Assembly: GCF_014773275.1 (NCBI RefSeq)
Contig: NZ_JACWMW010000003.1
Coordinates: forward strand, 310,001 to 374,000
DNA: 64,000 nucleotides
Source of the DNA: Mucilaginibacter rigui
GTDB lineage: Bacteria > Bacteroidota > Bacteroidia > Sphingobacteriales > Sphingobacteriaceae
Direction of reading: 5' to 3'
Notes under the pieces: generated by a model
The model's input: the letters and a program-made list of their open reading frames with translations, nothing else
Databases searched by the model: none
What the model was told of the DNA's origin: nothing
Shown here: in pieces, positions 10,701 to 19,943 of the stretch
Position numbering within the stretch: the stretch's first letter is position 1
How the letters are laid out: each line of letters begins with the position of its first letter
Made by a program: the position numbers and the translations under genes

Positions 10701-10854
10701 ACTTGGTATTGGCGAAGCGCGGATATATGTAGCAGCTATGAATGTGTTTACTTCATCTGCGTTTAAATACCTTGATCCTGAAGCACCAAGCGTAAGTAAC
10801 GGTTATTATCCGCAACAAAAAACATACAGCCTGGGTGTTTCCATAACCTTCTAA
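7726..10854 (+). CDS. susC-like: SusC/RagA-type TonB-dependent outer-membrane transporter
   Basis: From the ATG at 7726 the protein has 1042 residues with a signal peptide (LFYWSFCCLMLMCPVGVAWA). A carboxypeptidase-like beta domain follows (ISGTVKDEQNQTLPGVTVSV), then a plug with the SusC marker VVIVGYGTQKRASLLGSV, FNNLDPSEIESVTILKDAAS and GATGVILVTTKRG, then a large 22-strand-type barrel ending in YSLGVSITF with a terminal Phe. Longer starts at 7663 and 7720 are possible but spoil the signal peptide. It forms the glycan import pore with the SusD protein 11 bp downstream. No N-terminal anti-sigma-signalling (STN) domain is seen. Confidence 0.95.
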   Translation: MKFFLRQKLFYWSFCCLMLMCPVGVAWAQSVSISGTVKDEQNQTLPGVTVSVKGEKQITVTNDNGKFSVQATKAPATLVFTYMGFAPKEVTTSADNNLNVIMKVSSSNLNEVVIVGYGTQKRASLLGSVASVQAEELTKVPVTNLSQALVGRLPGLITNQSSGLPGSDQVNLYVRGFSSLNKNSPLILVDGVERPFNNLDPSEIESVTILKDAASAAVYGVRGATGVILVTTKRGKDGKPTFTYATSYTLSSNTRMPEYLNGKEFVNWYNYADEINGRSNTFSQSVVDKVNNGDPDGIYGNTNWMKQVLKSTAPTMQHNLTLRGGNQSVKYFTSLGYLNQQGIIKGVDYKRYNLRTNLDATVTKDFSISLDVAGNVAGANSPQVSNFTGNGSSVSTNLMNQIIIAHPYLNAKTPDGRYLTSSLLSGDNPLAARDLSGYNNNDNTGVQSSLSLKYKPSFLDGLSFKVVGSYDKNFYHTKSFYTPYTLWTADPASGNSSLYETASPYGTIAMLSESYTQSSRWTMQEFINYSKTFNKKHAVDALIVAEQSSYNTTGLGASAQNFDLTDLDQFGFAKDNPNKPYGSNTTVNRLGYVGRVNYTYDNRYLAEFSGRVDASTNFPANNRYGFFPSVSAGWRISEENFFKQWHTAVSNLKLTASFGILGNDVTNGSYEYLRFMNISGSPVANLGGGNVNGMLPTSYPNTNLTWEKAKTSNIGLNIEFWHGLLSAELNGFYKLTTNILTSVSNTYPPSIGGYYPTTVNSGKVDNRGLELVINHKNKVNDFSYAITGSVSWAHNRILSMDQSADIPEYQSLIGRSIGAKTGLVALGLFQSDAEAKSSPVVSTSAKAGDIKFKDINGDGKISYEQDVTVIGRSSIPELNYSFNFSSSYKNFDLSFLVQGAAICDNALMGYYDGIGWDDTQFTRTFYNGGNTPKYLVENSWTPANTSGKYPRLDNQWRSNNNWASSMWIVNGAYLRLKNVQLAYNLPKLLKTKLGIGEARIYVAAMNVFTSSAFKYLDPEAPSVSNGYYPQQKTYSLGVSITF

Positions 10855-10865
10855 ATTATACGACA

Positions 10866-12497
10866 ATGAAAAAAAATATTTTCTATATAACAAGTTTAAT
10901 GGTAATACTATTGGTTACCTCTTGTAAAAACTTTTTGGAACCTAAGCCCACCGATAAATACTCAGAAAGTGTGGCTTTTTCCAGTGAAGCCAATGCAAAA
11001 TTGTATGTAAACTCTTTTTATCCAATTCTTAATTATTATGGCTTGTTTGGTAGTGCTTACCTATCGGGCAATATGTATACTGATGGGTTAACAGACATTA
11101 TGAAAACAGCCGGCAGCACAATAGGCTCAAACGGCGCTATTGCTAATTTGTATGCAACCTCGCCGGGGTTAATCACATCTGATCAGAATTCATTAGATAT
11201 CTGGAGTAACGCTTACTATTATATCAGGCTTATTAATGAATTTATGACCGGTTTGGATAAAAGCAATCTGCCTGCCGGCGTAAAAGTAAACTTAGCGGCC
11301 GAAGCCAGGTTTTTTAGGGGGTATTTGTACTTCTTATTAATGAGGAACCATGGTAGCGTGGTTGTTATTACTGAATTAACAACAGAAGCCAGCCATCCCC
11401 TTAGTTCGGCAAACGATTGCTGGAACGTGGTTGAAGCAGACCTGGACTATGCTGCACTAAATTTGCCCGAAACAGCTGCTGATGCCGGGCGTATTACTAA
11501 GGGCGCGGCCTATGCCATGAAATCGAGGGCGATGCTTTATGCCCAGAGGTGGCAGTCTGCTTATGATGCTGCCGATAAGGTATTGAAAATGAGTAAATAT
11601 GGCCTTAATGACTCTTATTCGGGCGCTTTTGGTTCTTATTTTAGCGGGAATAAAGAAGCAATCCTTGAGTTTAAATACAGCTATCCTAAATTAACCCACT
11701 CATACGATGCTATTGTAAGCCCCGGTGGTGATGATGCCTTATATCAGTTTGGAGGTGATGTTGAACCTACACAGGAGTTGGTTGAAATGTATGAAAAAGC
11801 TGGTGGCGGTACTGTTAACTGGGCTGCGTGGCACGCCAGCGACGTAACTGCCACACCACCCTGGGAAACCCTTGAACCACGTTTTAAGGCTACAGTATTA
11901 TATAACGGCGCAGAATGGAAAGGGCGAACCATTGAAACATTTGTTGATGGTAAAGACGGTTGGACGGCTTACCCGCCAGCCGGTGGAAGTAACAGAGGTG
12001 CTTCTGTTACGGGGTATTATTTAAAAAAGTATGTGGATGAAAATCATACAGACCTGGTTAATATTTCCAGTTCGCAACCTTTGGTTGAGATAAGACTGGC
12101 AGAAGTGTACCTGAATTTTGCTGAGGCGGCATTTAATTTGAGCAATGCGCCGGATGCCAATAAGGGTATTAATGCTGTACGTAACAGGGCCGGATTACCA
12201 GCGCTTAACTTAAGCGGGGCTGCGCTGCTTGCTCAGATTAAAAAGGAAAGGACTATTGAACTGGCAGGCGAAGGGCAGCATTATTGGGATTTAAGGCGGT
12301 GGAAGGACGCCGAAAGCACCCTGACAGGCAAATATGTTCATGGTATTAAGATAATAAACACCGGTAATGGATATCAGTATAACTACATCACCTGTGATGA
12401 TGCTCCACGCCAATTTCCGGCAAAACTTTATGCATTCCCAATTTTGTCTTCCGAACTAGTAAATAACCCGGCCATTACACAAATTAAAGGATGGTAA
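10866..12497 (+). CDS. susD-like: SusD/RagB-family nutrient-binding outer-membrane lipoprotein
   Basis: The 543-residue protein has a lipoprotein signal with lipobox LVTSC (Cys20). SusD features are present: FLEPKPTDKYSES after the lipid anchor, a TPR-like helical region (AEARFFRGYLYFLLMRNHGSV), and a C-terminal half with LVEIRLAEVYLNFAEAAFN, INAVRNRAGLP and the hallmark ERTIELAGEGQHYWDLRRWK. It sits as a lid on the SusC pore and binds the glycan. It directly follows susC and overlaps a little with the possible long start of the next gene. Confidence 0.95.
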   Translation: MKKNIFYITSLMVILLVTSCKNFLEPKPTDKYSESVAFSSEANAKLYVNSFYPILNYYGLFGSAYLSGNMYTDGLTDIMKTAGSTIGSNGAIANLYATSPGLITSDQNSLDIWSNAYYYIRLINEFMTGLDKSNLPAGVKVNLAAEARFFRGYLYFLLMRNHGSVVVITELTTEASHPLSSANDCWNVVEADLDYAALNLPETAADAGRITKGAAYAMKSRAMLYAQRWQSAYDAADKVLKMSKYGLNDSYSGAFGSYFSGNKEAILEFKYSYPKLTHSYDAIVSPGGDDALYQFGGDVEPTQELVEMYEKAGGGTVNWAAWHASDVTATPPWETLEPRFKATVLYNGAEWKGRTIETFVDGKDGWTAYPPAGGSNRGASVTGYYLKKYVDENHTDLVNISSSQPLVEIRLAEVYLNFAEAAFNLSNAPDANKGINAVRNRAGLPALNLSGAALLAQIKKERTIELAGEGQHYWDLRRWKDAESTLTGKYVHGIKIINTGNGYQYNYITCDDAPRQFPAKLYAFPILSSELVNNPAITQIKGW

Positions 12498-12511
12498 ACA
12501 GACCTAAACGC

Positions 12512-14182
12512 ATGAAAAAATTATTTAACTCAATACTTACAATAGCATGTATGTTCCTGATAGGAGCTTGTGCCAAAATTGATCCTCAGTTTGCTTTAAA
12601 AAGCGATTCAAAAACGTTAACATCCCTGCAGGTTAATTTTGCAGATGGTACGGGAGGGTTTCATCCAACAACACCAGAGCCGTATGGCAGTAACATAACT
12701 GTTGAGATACCCTGGTATTACCCTGAAGGATCATACAAGGAAACATCTTTGGATAGCCTGTTCGTTACCGGGACAATTCCTAATAGTTCAATTATGATGC
12801 CTTCATTTGGCCTCACAAACCTGTCTTCGCCTAAATCATATACATTAAAGGCGCAAAACGGAGAAACGCAGGTTTATAAAATTACAGCGGTAAGAAAGAA
12901 AAGCAATAAGGCCGAGATTGTTTCATTTAAACTGAAGGAAGCAGATATAAACGGGGTAGTGGTAAATAATAAAGTGTTTATACCGTATACCGATGTCAAC
13001 TTAAGCAATCAAACAGCCATAGTTGAACTATCATATTACGCTAAAATATCTCCCGATCCATCTGCAGCGCATGATTATAGTAAACCTGTTAAATACACCG
13101 TGACGGCAGATGATGGAACCACCAAAGAATTTAGTGTAGAATTAGGCACGCCGGTAAAACTGGCCAAGGGCTTTAGTGCCGTGAAAAAACTTTGGTCTAA
13201 ATCATCGGGCGACCTTGGATTTGAAGATTACAGGCAATTATCTATTGCTATAAGCGGCGATTATTTTGTGCTTCCAAATTCTAATGAATGGGTTGGTGGT
13301 TCAAGTATTAAATACTACAATCGTAAAACAGGCGCGACGGCCGGGAATTTAAATGTAACCGGTGTTAACGGTATATATGCAGTGGCTAATGATAGTAAGG
13401 GAAAAATAGTAGGTATCAATAACCTATATGCAGGTAATAACGTGTGCCTGTATGTTTGGGATAACGTAAATGCAGCACCTAAGCTTTTAGCCCGAACCAC
13501 CGATTGGAGTACTGTAGCCGGTGCATTTTATGGCCGTAAAGTGGCTGTTTATGGCGATTTAAGCGCCAATGCCATAATTATGGCAACTACTGATGGTAAA
13601 AATGTTGGCGGCGCAAATAATGTACTGAAATGGACAGTACAAGGAGGTCAGATAATCTCTCAGGACCCTGAGGTGATTACTTATTCAAAAACGTATGATT
13701 ATGTTGCTAAAGCAGTGCCAACGGGCGCTTTACCAACAAGTGATTTTTACTTTGTTTCAAACTCACCGGCATTTATGAACTATGTAAATGGCGTGTCAGA
13801 GTCTATACAGTATTCTTTTAATTCCAGTTTTATAAACAACCCGCGTGGTAATATTGGAGGTGCAGCTTATTTTGAATTTAACAATGCTAAATACTTTGCT
13901 GTTGACGATGCAAGCGCTTACAGCAGCGCCATGCATATATTTGATGTTACCGACCCGGCAAAAATATCAACATCAACCTCAAGTGGTGATTATGCTGCCT
14001 TCCATGTATTTGACGGCTCTGCTGATTATATAGCATCGCCTTCGCCTAACTGGAATGTAACCGGTGATATAGCTATAGGAAACGTATCTGCCGATGGGTA
14101 TACCATGACCGTATATTTCCTGGTTACAAATGGCGGGGTTGTGGCGTATGAACTTAGTTGTATTGACCCGAATGGGTTTTAA
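12512..14182 (+). CDS. DUF5018-type surface glycan-binding lipoprotein (SusE/F position)
   Basis: I chose the ATG at 12512 (556 residues) because it puts a lipobox (LIGAC, with Cys about residue 20) in a normal place; an upstream ATG at 12491 overlaps the susD stop. The N-terminal third contains two Ig-like repeats with SYTLKAQNGETQVYKITA and KYTVTADDGTTKEFSVEL, the pattern of DUF5018 domains. The C-terminal part looks like a beta-propeller or jelly-roll. Proteins in this slot after SusCD usually bind glycan on the cell surface. The domain name is from pattern memory. Confidence 0.72.
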   Translation: MKKLFNSILTIACMFLIGACAKIDPQFALKSDSKTLTSLQVNFADGTGGFHPTTPEPYGSNITVEIPWYYPEGSYKETSLDSLFVTGTIPNSSIMMPSFGLTNLSSPKSYTLKAQNGETQVYKITAVRKKSNKAEIVSFKLKEADINGVVVNNKVFIPYTDVNLSNQTAIVELSYYAKISPDPSAAHDYSKPVKYTVTADDGTTKEFSVELGTPVKLAKGFSAVKKLWSKSSGDLGFEDYRQLSIAISGDYFVLPNSNEWVGGSSIKYYNRKTGATAGNLNVTGVNGIYAVANDSKGKIVGINNLYAGNNVCLYVWDNVNAAPKLLARTTDWSTVAGAFYGRKVAVYGDLSANAIIMATTDGKNVGGANNVLKWTVQGGQIISQDPEVITYSKTYDYVAKAVPTGALPTSDFYFVSNSPAFMNYVNGVSESIQYSFNSSFINNPRGNIGGAAYFEFNNAKYFAVDDASAYSSAMHIFDVTDPAKISTSTSSGDYAAFHVFDGSADYIASPSPNWNVTGDIAIGNVSADGYTMTVYFLVTNGGVVAYELSCIDPNGF

Positions 14183-14194
14183 GTATTGAATGTA

Positions 14195-14234
14195 ATGGGT
14201 AGGATGGGGTTATTACAAATGCCATCCTATCCAT
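14195..14234 (+). terminator. Rho-independent terminator after the DUF5018 gene
   Basis: A 13-bp stem (ATGGGTAGGATGG / CCATCCTATCCAT, one G-U pair) with a 14-nt loop is followed by TTTTAAA. It lies 12 bp after the DUF5018 stop and may separate, or only partly attenuate, the last gene of the locus. Confidence 0.7.
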
Positions 14235-14258
14235 TTTAAACCACCTATTAAATAAAAG

Positions 14259-15623
14259 ATGAGAGACCAAACCAAATTTAATTATATACTTATCCTGCTA
14301 ATTTGTTCTGTTTTAATATTTTCTTGCAAGCGCAGCAGTGATGATCTGTTACCGCCCACCAAACCGGCTGCCCCTCCGCCTGAAATAACCCGGGGAGATA
14401 CTGCAATTACTAATCTATTTGAAAAAACTCCTGTTATTGTATGGGTTGAAGCAGCAGCGAATTTTTCGCGTTTAGGCACTGCAGAAAAGATGGCTAACAT
14501 TTTTCAAAAGCTTGTAGATATTGGAGTAAAAGGTGTTGTTATTGATGTTAAGGGCATCCCTGGTTTGGTAAGTTATAACTCAAGCATAGCCAACCAGTTA
14601 AAATCATGGAATGGAGCCACACAGGCTGCCGATTTTGATTATTTAAAAAATGCTATAACAGAAGGTAAAAAGAAAGGGCTTAAGGTTTTTGTATCTATGA
14701 GCATTTTTGCCGAGGGGATGAATTATGGCGGGAACCGCATTGGCAAAGTGTTTACTGATAATTCGTTTTCTGATATACAAAGCCAGGTAATTACACAATC
14801 AGGCGATGTTAAAAAAATAACGGATGTGTACACATATGGGCTGTTAAACCCTTTGCAGCCTTTAGCGCAGGAATATGAGTCGTCTCTTATCAGGGAGGTT
14901 ATCTCTAACTACGATTTAGATGGGTTTGTATTAGATTACTGCCGTTATTATGACATAAGCGCCGATTTTTCAGATTTTACGTTAGAAAAATTCAGGCAAT
15001 GGGCTAAACTCCCTGCTGTTTCAAAAACCGATATTGTTGCTGAATGGACTACCGTTAACGGTGTGTTAACACCAAAAGTTACCGGGCCGCAATATAAAAG
15101 CTGGCTTGAGTTCCGTGCGCAAACCATCCGCGATTTTGTAAGCAAAACCCGCGATATGGTAAAATCGGTAAAACCACACCTCCCCCTGTGCTCATATTCG
15201 GGCGCGTGGTATGATTCTTACTATGGCGTAGGCGTAAACTGGGCCAGCAATACTTATGATCCATCGGCAGATGGGTATAGTTGGGCATCTCCCAATTATA
15301 AAAATACAGGTTATGCAGAATTATTGGATATGTTTATGACAGGTAATTATACCCCAACATTAACCGGGGCAGGATGGTGGACTGTGCAGGGGGCAATAAA
15401 TGGTACAAAGCAGGTGTTGAAAAATGCAAATATTTATTATGGCGGGGTAGACCTGGGAAACACCCAATGGAGCAATATTCAAAACATGAAAGATGCTATA
15501 AAGATGATAAAGCAGCAAACCAAAGGGGTAATGCTGTTTGATTTGGTGCATATTGACGATGCTTCAACAAATCAGTTTCATAAGCAGCTTTACGATGACG
15601 TGAAGGAAGCTTTAGCAAATTAA
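14259..15623 (+). CDS. Family-10-like (GHL10) glycoside hydrolase lipoprotein
   Basis: The 454-residue protein has a lipoprotein signal with lipobox LIFSC and a Pro-rich linker (residues 34-45). A TIM barrel of the bacterial GHL10 'family 10 glycosylhydrolase' type follows: VKGVVIDVKGIPGLVSYNS, KKKGLKVFVSMSIF and YDLDGFVLDYCRYY, in which Asp/Arg residues at the strand end are typical, and VKPHLPLCSYSGAWY. It is surface-anchored and probably cleaves the glycan captured by the SusCD complex. The exact bond is unknown. It is the last gene of the locus. Confidence 0.75.
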   Translation: MRDQTKFNYILILLICSVLIFSCKRSSDDLLPPTKPAAPPPEITRGDTAITNLFEKTPVIVWVEAAANFSRLGTAEKMANIFQKLVDIGVKGVVIDVKGIPGLVSYNSSIANQLKSWNGATQAADFDYLKNAITEGKKKGLKVFVSMSIFAEGMNYGGNRIGKVFTDNSFSDIQSQVITQSGDVKKITDVYTYGLLNPLQPLAQEYESSLIREVISNYDLDGFVLDYCRYYDISADFSDFTLEKFRQWAKLPAVSKTDIVAEWTTVNGVLTPKVTGPQYKSWLEFRAQTIRDFVSKTRDMVKSVKPHLPLCSYSGAWYDSYYGVGVNWASNTYDPSADGYSWASPNYKNTGYAELLDMFMTGNYTPTLTGAGWWTVQGAINGTKQVLKNANIYYGGVDLGNTQWSNIQNMKDAIKMIKQQTKGVMLFDLVHIDDASTNQFHKQLYDDVKEALAN

Positions 15624-15824
15624 TGCTACAGGCCAGATGCAATACGACGTCGCCCCCCTGAGGGAGACCACGCGTTTTCATTGAGTAAGTAATCCAGCTA
15701 TCAAGCCCATGATACGGCATTATCCTGATAAAATAATGGCGTGTCGGGGCTGCCCCCTTGCCTTTTAAGATCATTAGTTTAACTATTAATAAACCCGCGG
15801 TCCTGTTAATACAATGGCGGTAAC

Positions 15825-16583
15825 CTAATAAGCCGTCCAGCCGCCATCAGCTGTTAATACTGCGCCATTTATAAAACCCGATTTTTCGGAAACAAGGAAC
15901 AACGCAAGCTCGGCAATGGCTTCAGGGTTTGCAGATGGTGGCGCATTACCTGTCCCCGCGCTCATTCTTTCAAACCCAAAAGGATTGGGCTCCATGCCAT
16001 AAACAATATTGGTGTTAACGCCGCCAGACGCTATAGCATTGCAGCGGATATTTTTTTCGGCGTACTGGTAACCGATGTTTTTTGTTAAGCCAACGAGCGC
16101 ATGCTTGGAGGCGGTGTAAGCGGCACCCGCGCGACCACCGAAAAGCCCACCGATAGATGCGATATTGATGATCGTCCCGAAACCTTTTTCAAGGAAAAGC
16201 GGTATAGCTTCCCGGCAGGTAAAGAAAGGGCCGTTAAGATTAGTACCAATCACTTTTTCCCATAACTCATCACTCACTTCCGCAACGGGTGTAAAATTGT
16301 CCATTACCCCGGCATTATTGATCAGGATATCCAGGGTTTGGTAGGCGTTGAGTGCATATTGCATCACCAGGCGTACGTCTGCATTGCTGGCAATATCTGC
16401 TGCAATGCAGCATGCTGTTCCTCCTTTTGCGGTAATCTCAGACGTAACCGCTTCAATGTTGGATTGATGGATATCGGTTAGTACAACTTTTGCACCCTGT
16501 TCGGCAAAAAGCTCAGCTATTGCTTTCCCGATTCCAGACCCGGCTCCTGTTACCAGTGCTACCTTTTGTGTTAATAGGTTCAT
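15825..16583 (-). CDS. SDR-family oxidoreductase (classical, FabG-like)
   Basis: The protein has 252 residues, the usual length for classical short-chain dehydrogenases. It shows the NAD(P) motif VTGAGSGIGKA near residue 12, an acidic residue ending beta-2 (LTDIHQ, favouring NAD), the NNAG motif, the catalytic serine region (IASIGGLFG) and the YTASK catalytic pair. The substrate is unknown; glucose 1-dehydrogenase-like and cyclohexanol dehydrogenase-like enzymes look the same. It stands alone, convergent with the sugar locus and divergent from the efflux operon. Confidence 0.85.
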   Translation of the reverse strand: MNLLTQKVALVTGAGSGIGKAIAELFAEQGAKVVLTDIHQSNIEAVTSEITAKGGTACCIAADIASNADVRLVMQYALNAYQTLDILINNAGVMDNFTPVAEVSDELWEKVIGTNLNGPFFTCREAIPLFLEKGFGTIINIASIGGLFGGRAGAAYTASKHALVGLTKNIGYQYAEKNIRCNAIASGGVNTNIVYGMEPNPFGFERMSAGTGNAPPSANPEAIAELALFLVSEKSGFINGAVLTADGGWTAY

Positions 16584-16750
16584 AACGGTTTACATTAATT
16601 TATCTAACAAACATGCCTTATAATGCCGCTGTAAAGAATGATGCGGGATACTAAAATTTATGATGAACAACACATAATAAGCCTTGAATCATGCCTGAAG
16701 GATGACGGCCATCATTCCCTAAACATTTCTATACCCACACCTTTACGCAT

Positions 16751-18076
16751 ATGAAATTACAGCGGTTAAACAAGGGATTGGTCAGACGGGGGCTGGCTTT
16801 CGCCGGGGTGGTTATGCTGTTAGCCTTGCCTGGTGCTTACGGGCAGGCGGGCAGGCGGCTTACTATCACAGCGGCTTACCAACAGGCAAGACAAAATTAT
16901 CCGCTTATACGGCAGCGTGACTTGATTGCGCGGTCTGGTTCTTACTCTGTTATCAACGCATCCAGGGGGTATCTGCCGGTGCTATCTGTCAACGGGCAGG
17001 CTACTTATCAGTCAACCGTAACCAGTTTCCCTTTCAGTATCCCTGTACCGGGTTTTAGCATTCCCAAATACAGCCGTGACCAATATAAAATAAACGTACA
17101 GGTTGACCAGGTGATCTATGACGGGGGGCTGATCAGTAATCAGCGCCAAACAGCCCGGACGACCGAGACTGAACAGCAACAAAGCCTGGAAGTAAGCCTG
17201 TATACCCTATATGACCGGGTGAACCAGTTATACTTTGGTGTGCTGCTGATTACGGAACAACTACGCCAAAATGACCTGTTAAAAAGTGATATTCAAAATG
17301 GGATAGACAAGGCAAAGGCGCTTGTAGCTGGGGGGACCGCTTACAGGAGCAGCGTGGATGAATTAACTGCCCAGCTTTTGCAGGCAGAACAGGCGCGCAT
17401 TGATCTTAGCGCAGAGCGAAAAGCTTACCTCGGAATGTTGGGTTTGCTTATCGGTGCTCAGGTAGATGAAAACACTATTTTAGAAAAACCGGCTTTACCC
17501 ATGCTTTCCGTTGAAATTAGCCGGCCCGAGATTCAGCTTTACGAGGATCAGAAAAAAATGGATGATCTGCAGGTGGAGCTGCTAAAGGCACAATTGCGGC
17601 CAAGGCTGGGATTATTCGCGCAGGAAGGTTATGGCCGCCCCGGGTTAAACCCCTTAAGCAACGCGTTTGCGTGGTACTACATCGGTGGGGTGAAATTAAG
17701 CTGGAACCTTGGCGGCTGGTATACCTTTAAAAATCAAAAGGAGCTTTTAATGATCCATCAAAAGACGCTGGATATCCAGAAAGAAACTTTCCTTTTTAAT
17801 ACAGCAATTACCCGGAAGCAACAACTGGCAGACATTGAAAAATACAGGGAACTTTTTAAAAATGACCAGGCCATCATTGCACTTCGGGAGTCTGTCAAAA
17901 AAGCCGCTGCCGCGCAACTGGAAAACGGCATACTCAGCGCACATGATTATATCAGCCAGCTAAATGCCGAGGATCAGGCACGCCAAAATCTCATCCTGCA
18001 CCAAATACAACTTTTACAAGAAGCATATAATTATCAAAATACTACCGGAAATCTTCAAAAACAAGCCAACCCATAA
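16751..18076 (+). CDS. TolC-family outer-membrane efflux protein
   Basis: The 441-residue protein has a signal peptide (FAGVVMLLALPGAYG) and two OEP repeats with long amphipathic helices, for example TEQQQSLEVSLYTLYDRVNQ near residue 145 and a C-terminal half rich in Gln/Ala helix. It forms the outer-membrane channel of the type I-like efflux system encoded by the following five genes. Its stop overlaps the start of the HlyD gene by 1 nt (TAATG), so they are co-translated. Confidence 0.88.
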   Translation: MKLQRLNKGLVRRGLAFAGVVMLLALPGAYGQAGRRLTITAAYQQARQNYPLIRQRDLIARSGSYSVINASRGYLPVLSVNGQATYQSTVTSFPFSIPVPGFSIPKYSRDQYKINVQVDQVIYDGGLISNQRQTARTTETEQQQSLEVSLYTLYDRVNQLYFGVLLITEQLRQNDLLKSDIQNGIDKAKALVAGGTAYRSSVDELTAQLLQAEQARIDLSAERKAYLGMLGLLIGAQVDENTILEKPALPMLSVEISRPEIQLYEDQKKMDDLQVELLKAQLRPRLGLFAQEGYGRPGLNPLSNAFAWYYIGGVKLSWNLGGWYTFKNQKELLMIHQKTLDIQKETFLFNTAITRKQQLADIEKYRELFKNDQAIIALRESVKKAAAAQLENGILSAHDYISQLNAEDQARQNLILHQIQLLQEAYNYQNTTGNLQKQANP

Positions 18077-19026
18077 TGAAAACGCCGCTATATCTATATG
18101 TCATCATCCTTCTGAACATCGGTCTTACCGGATGCCATTTAAAGAACCAGTTATCGGATGCATCCGGGACCTTTGAAGTAGATGAGGTTATCGTTTCTGC
18201 AGAAGTACCCGGAAAGATACTTGCCTTAAACATTGATGAAGGAGACATGTTAAAAAAAGATAGTATTGTAGGTTTTATTGATGCTGTTCCACTCGAATTG
18301 CAAAAAGCGCAAGTGGAGGCCACGATGCGTTCATTACATCAAAAAACTATGGACGTAAGGCCCCAGGTACAATTGCTTAAAGATCAGTTGGCCATATTGA
18401 ACACACAACTGGCAAACGCATTAAAGGAAAAGAATCGTACGGAAAAACTGATCAAAGCCGATGCCGCTACCACCAAGCAATTGGATGATTGGAATACTCA
18501 GATCGAAGTATTACAAAGGCAGATAACCGTTAACCGGCAACAGATAAAAGTTCAACAATCTACAACAGGCACTCAAAATAGTAGCGTATTAAGTGAATAC
18601 CAACCGTTGCGCCGCTCAGTTGCCCAAATTGACGATCAGTTAAAGCGTACGCATATTACTAACCCTGTAAATGGAACGGTGCTAACTAAATATGCAATGT
18701 CGGGAGAGATAACCACCGCCGGGAAAGCTTTGTATAAAATAGCAGACCTTTCCATCGTTACCTTACGTGCCTACATCACCGGTGACCAGTTGGCGCAGAT
18801 TAAATTAAATCAGCGGGTGCAGGTAATGGTCGACAACGGTTCTGCCGCATACAGAAATTATACCGGGTTGATCAGCTGGATATCGGATAAAGCTGAGTTT
18901 ACGCCCAAAACCATCCAGACCAAAGACGAACGTGCCAACCTGGTTTATGCGGTCAAGGTCCGTGTTAAAAATGATGGATACCTCAAGATCGGCATGTATG
19001 GCGAGGTGAAATTTGACGGCAAATGA
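18076..19026 (+). CDS. HlyD-family periplasmic adaptor (membrane fusion protein)
   Basis: The 316-residue protein has an N-terminal membrane anchor with a lipobox-like LTGC. A lipoyl half-motif (VSAEVPGKILALNIDEGDM) precedes a coiled coil of about 100 residues, and the second lipoyl half (HITNPVNGTVLTKYAMSGE) follows. This is the YbhG/HlyD layout. It joins the ABC transporter to the TolC protein. It overlaps the next gene by 4 nt (ATGA). Confidence 0.88.
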   Translation: MKTPLYLYVIILLNIGLTGCHLKNQLSDASGTFEVDEVIVSAEVPGKILALNIDEGDMLKKDSIVGFIDAVPLELQKAQVEATMRSLHQKTMDVRPQVQLLKDQLAILNTQLANALKEKNRTEKLIKADAATTKQLDDWNTQIEVLQRQITVNRQQIKVQQSTTGTQNSSVLSEYQPLRRSVAQIDDQLKRTHITNPVNGTVLTKYAMSGEITTAGKALYKIADLSIVTLRAYITGDQLAQIKLNQRVQVMVDNGSAAYRNYTGLISWISDKAEFTPKTIQTKDERANLVYAVKVRVKNDGYLKIGMYGEVKFDGK

Positions 19027-19943
19027 AAACGGTAACGATAGAGCATATCGTTAAAACCTATCCGGCTGAGCATGGCACGGTTGAAGCTTTAAAAGGCATC
19101 TCTTTTGAGATAGACCAGGGCGAAGTGTTCGGGCTTATCGGCCCGGATGGCGCCGGCAAAACATCTCTTTTCCGTATCCTTACCACCTTACTGCTGGCCA
19201 ATAGCGGGAACGCCACGGTTAACGGGTTTGATGTGGTAAAGGATTATAAATCTATCCGTAATTGCATTGGCTATATGCCCGGAAAGTTTTCCTTGTACCA
19301 GGACCTGTCCGTACAGGAGAACCTGGAGTTCTTCGCAACCATATTTAATACCAGTATCAGGCAAAACTACGGGCTTATTAAAGAAATCTATGAGCAGATA
19401 GAGCCGTTTAAAACACGTAAGGCCGGGCAATTATCCGGCGGTATGAAGCAAAAACTGGCGCTTTGCTGCGCCTTGATCCATAAGCCAACGGTACTGTTCC
19501 TGGATGAGCCTACAACCGGCGTAGATGCGGTGTCCCGCAGAGAGTTTTGGGAAATGCTTCACCGGCTAAAAGTACAGGGGATCACCATATTGGTATCAAC
19601 ACCTTATATGGACGAAGCCAGCCTTTGCGACCGGGTGGCGCTGATCCAAAAGGGGGGATTACTATCGGTAAATACACCTAAAGGCATTATTAGTGAGTTT
19701 AAAAAAACGTTATGGTCTGTAAGTGCAGATGATATGTTTGGCTTCATGAAAGCAATCAAAAAAGATCCTGGCGTTGAAAGCTGTTACCCATTTGGCCAGG
19801 TACACCATGTAGTATTCAAAACAGAAGAGAACAGTGAGGCGTGGCTGCAACAAATTGCGGTGCAAAACAACTACAATAAAGCAGCCATAAAAGTTATTGA
19901 ACCTAATATAGAGGATTGTTTTATGGCATTAATGCAGGACTGA
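19023..19943 (+). CDS. ABC transporter ATP-binding protein (first NBD of a YbhF-like pair)
   Basis: The 306-residue protein has Walker A GPDGAGKTS, Q-loop region GYMPGKFSLYQDLS, signature LSGGMKQKLALC, Walker B VLFLDEPTTGVD and a C-terminal extension of about 80 residues typical of drug-export ATPases. It powers efflux through the two downstream permeases. In Escherichia coli YbhF the two NBDs are fused; here they are separate genes joined by a TGATG overlap. Confidence 0.9.
   Translation: MKTVTIEHIVKTYPAEHGTVEALKGISFEIDQGEVFGLIGPDGAGKTSLFRILTTLLLANSGNATVNGFDVVKDYKSIRNCIGYMPGKFSLYQDLSVQENLEFFATIFNTSIRQNYGLIKEIYEQIEPFKTRKAGQLSGGMKQKLALCCALIHKPTVLFLDEPTTGVDAVSRREFWEMLHRLKVQGITILVSTPYMDEASLCDRVALIQKGGLLSVNTPKGIISEFKKTLWSVSADDMFGFMKAIKKDPGVESCYPFGQVHHVVFKTEENSEAWLQQIAVQNNYNKAAIKVIEPNIEDCFMALMQD

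Noticed and set aside
15496-15774. 92-codon minus-strand frame across the end of the glycosidase gene
   Set aside because: It overlaps the well-supported glycosidase coding region and has no signal, motif or composition typical of a real protein.
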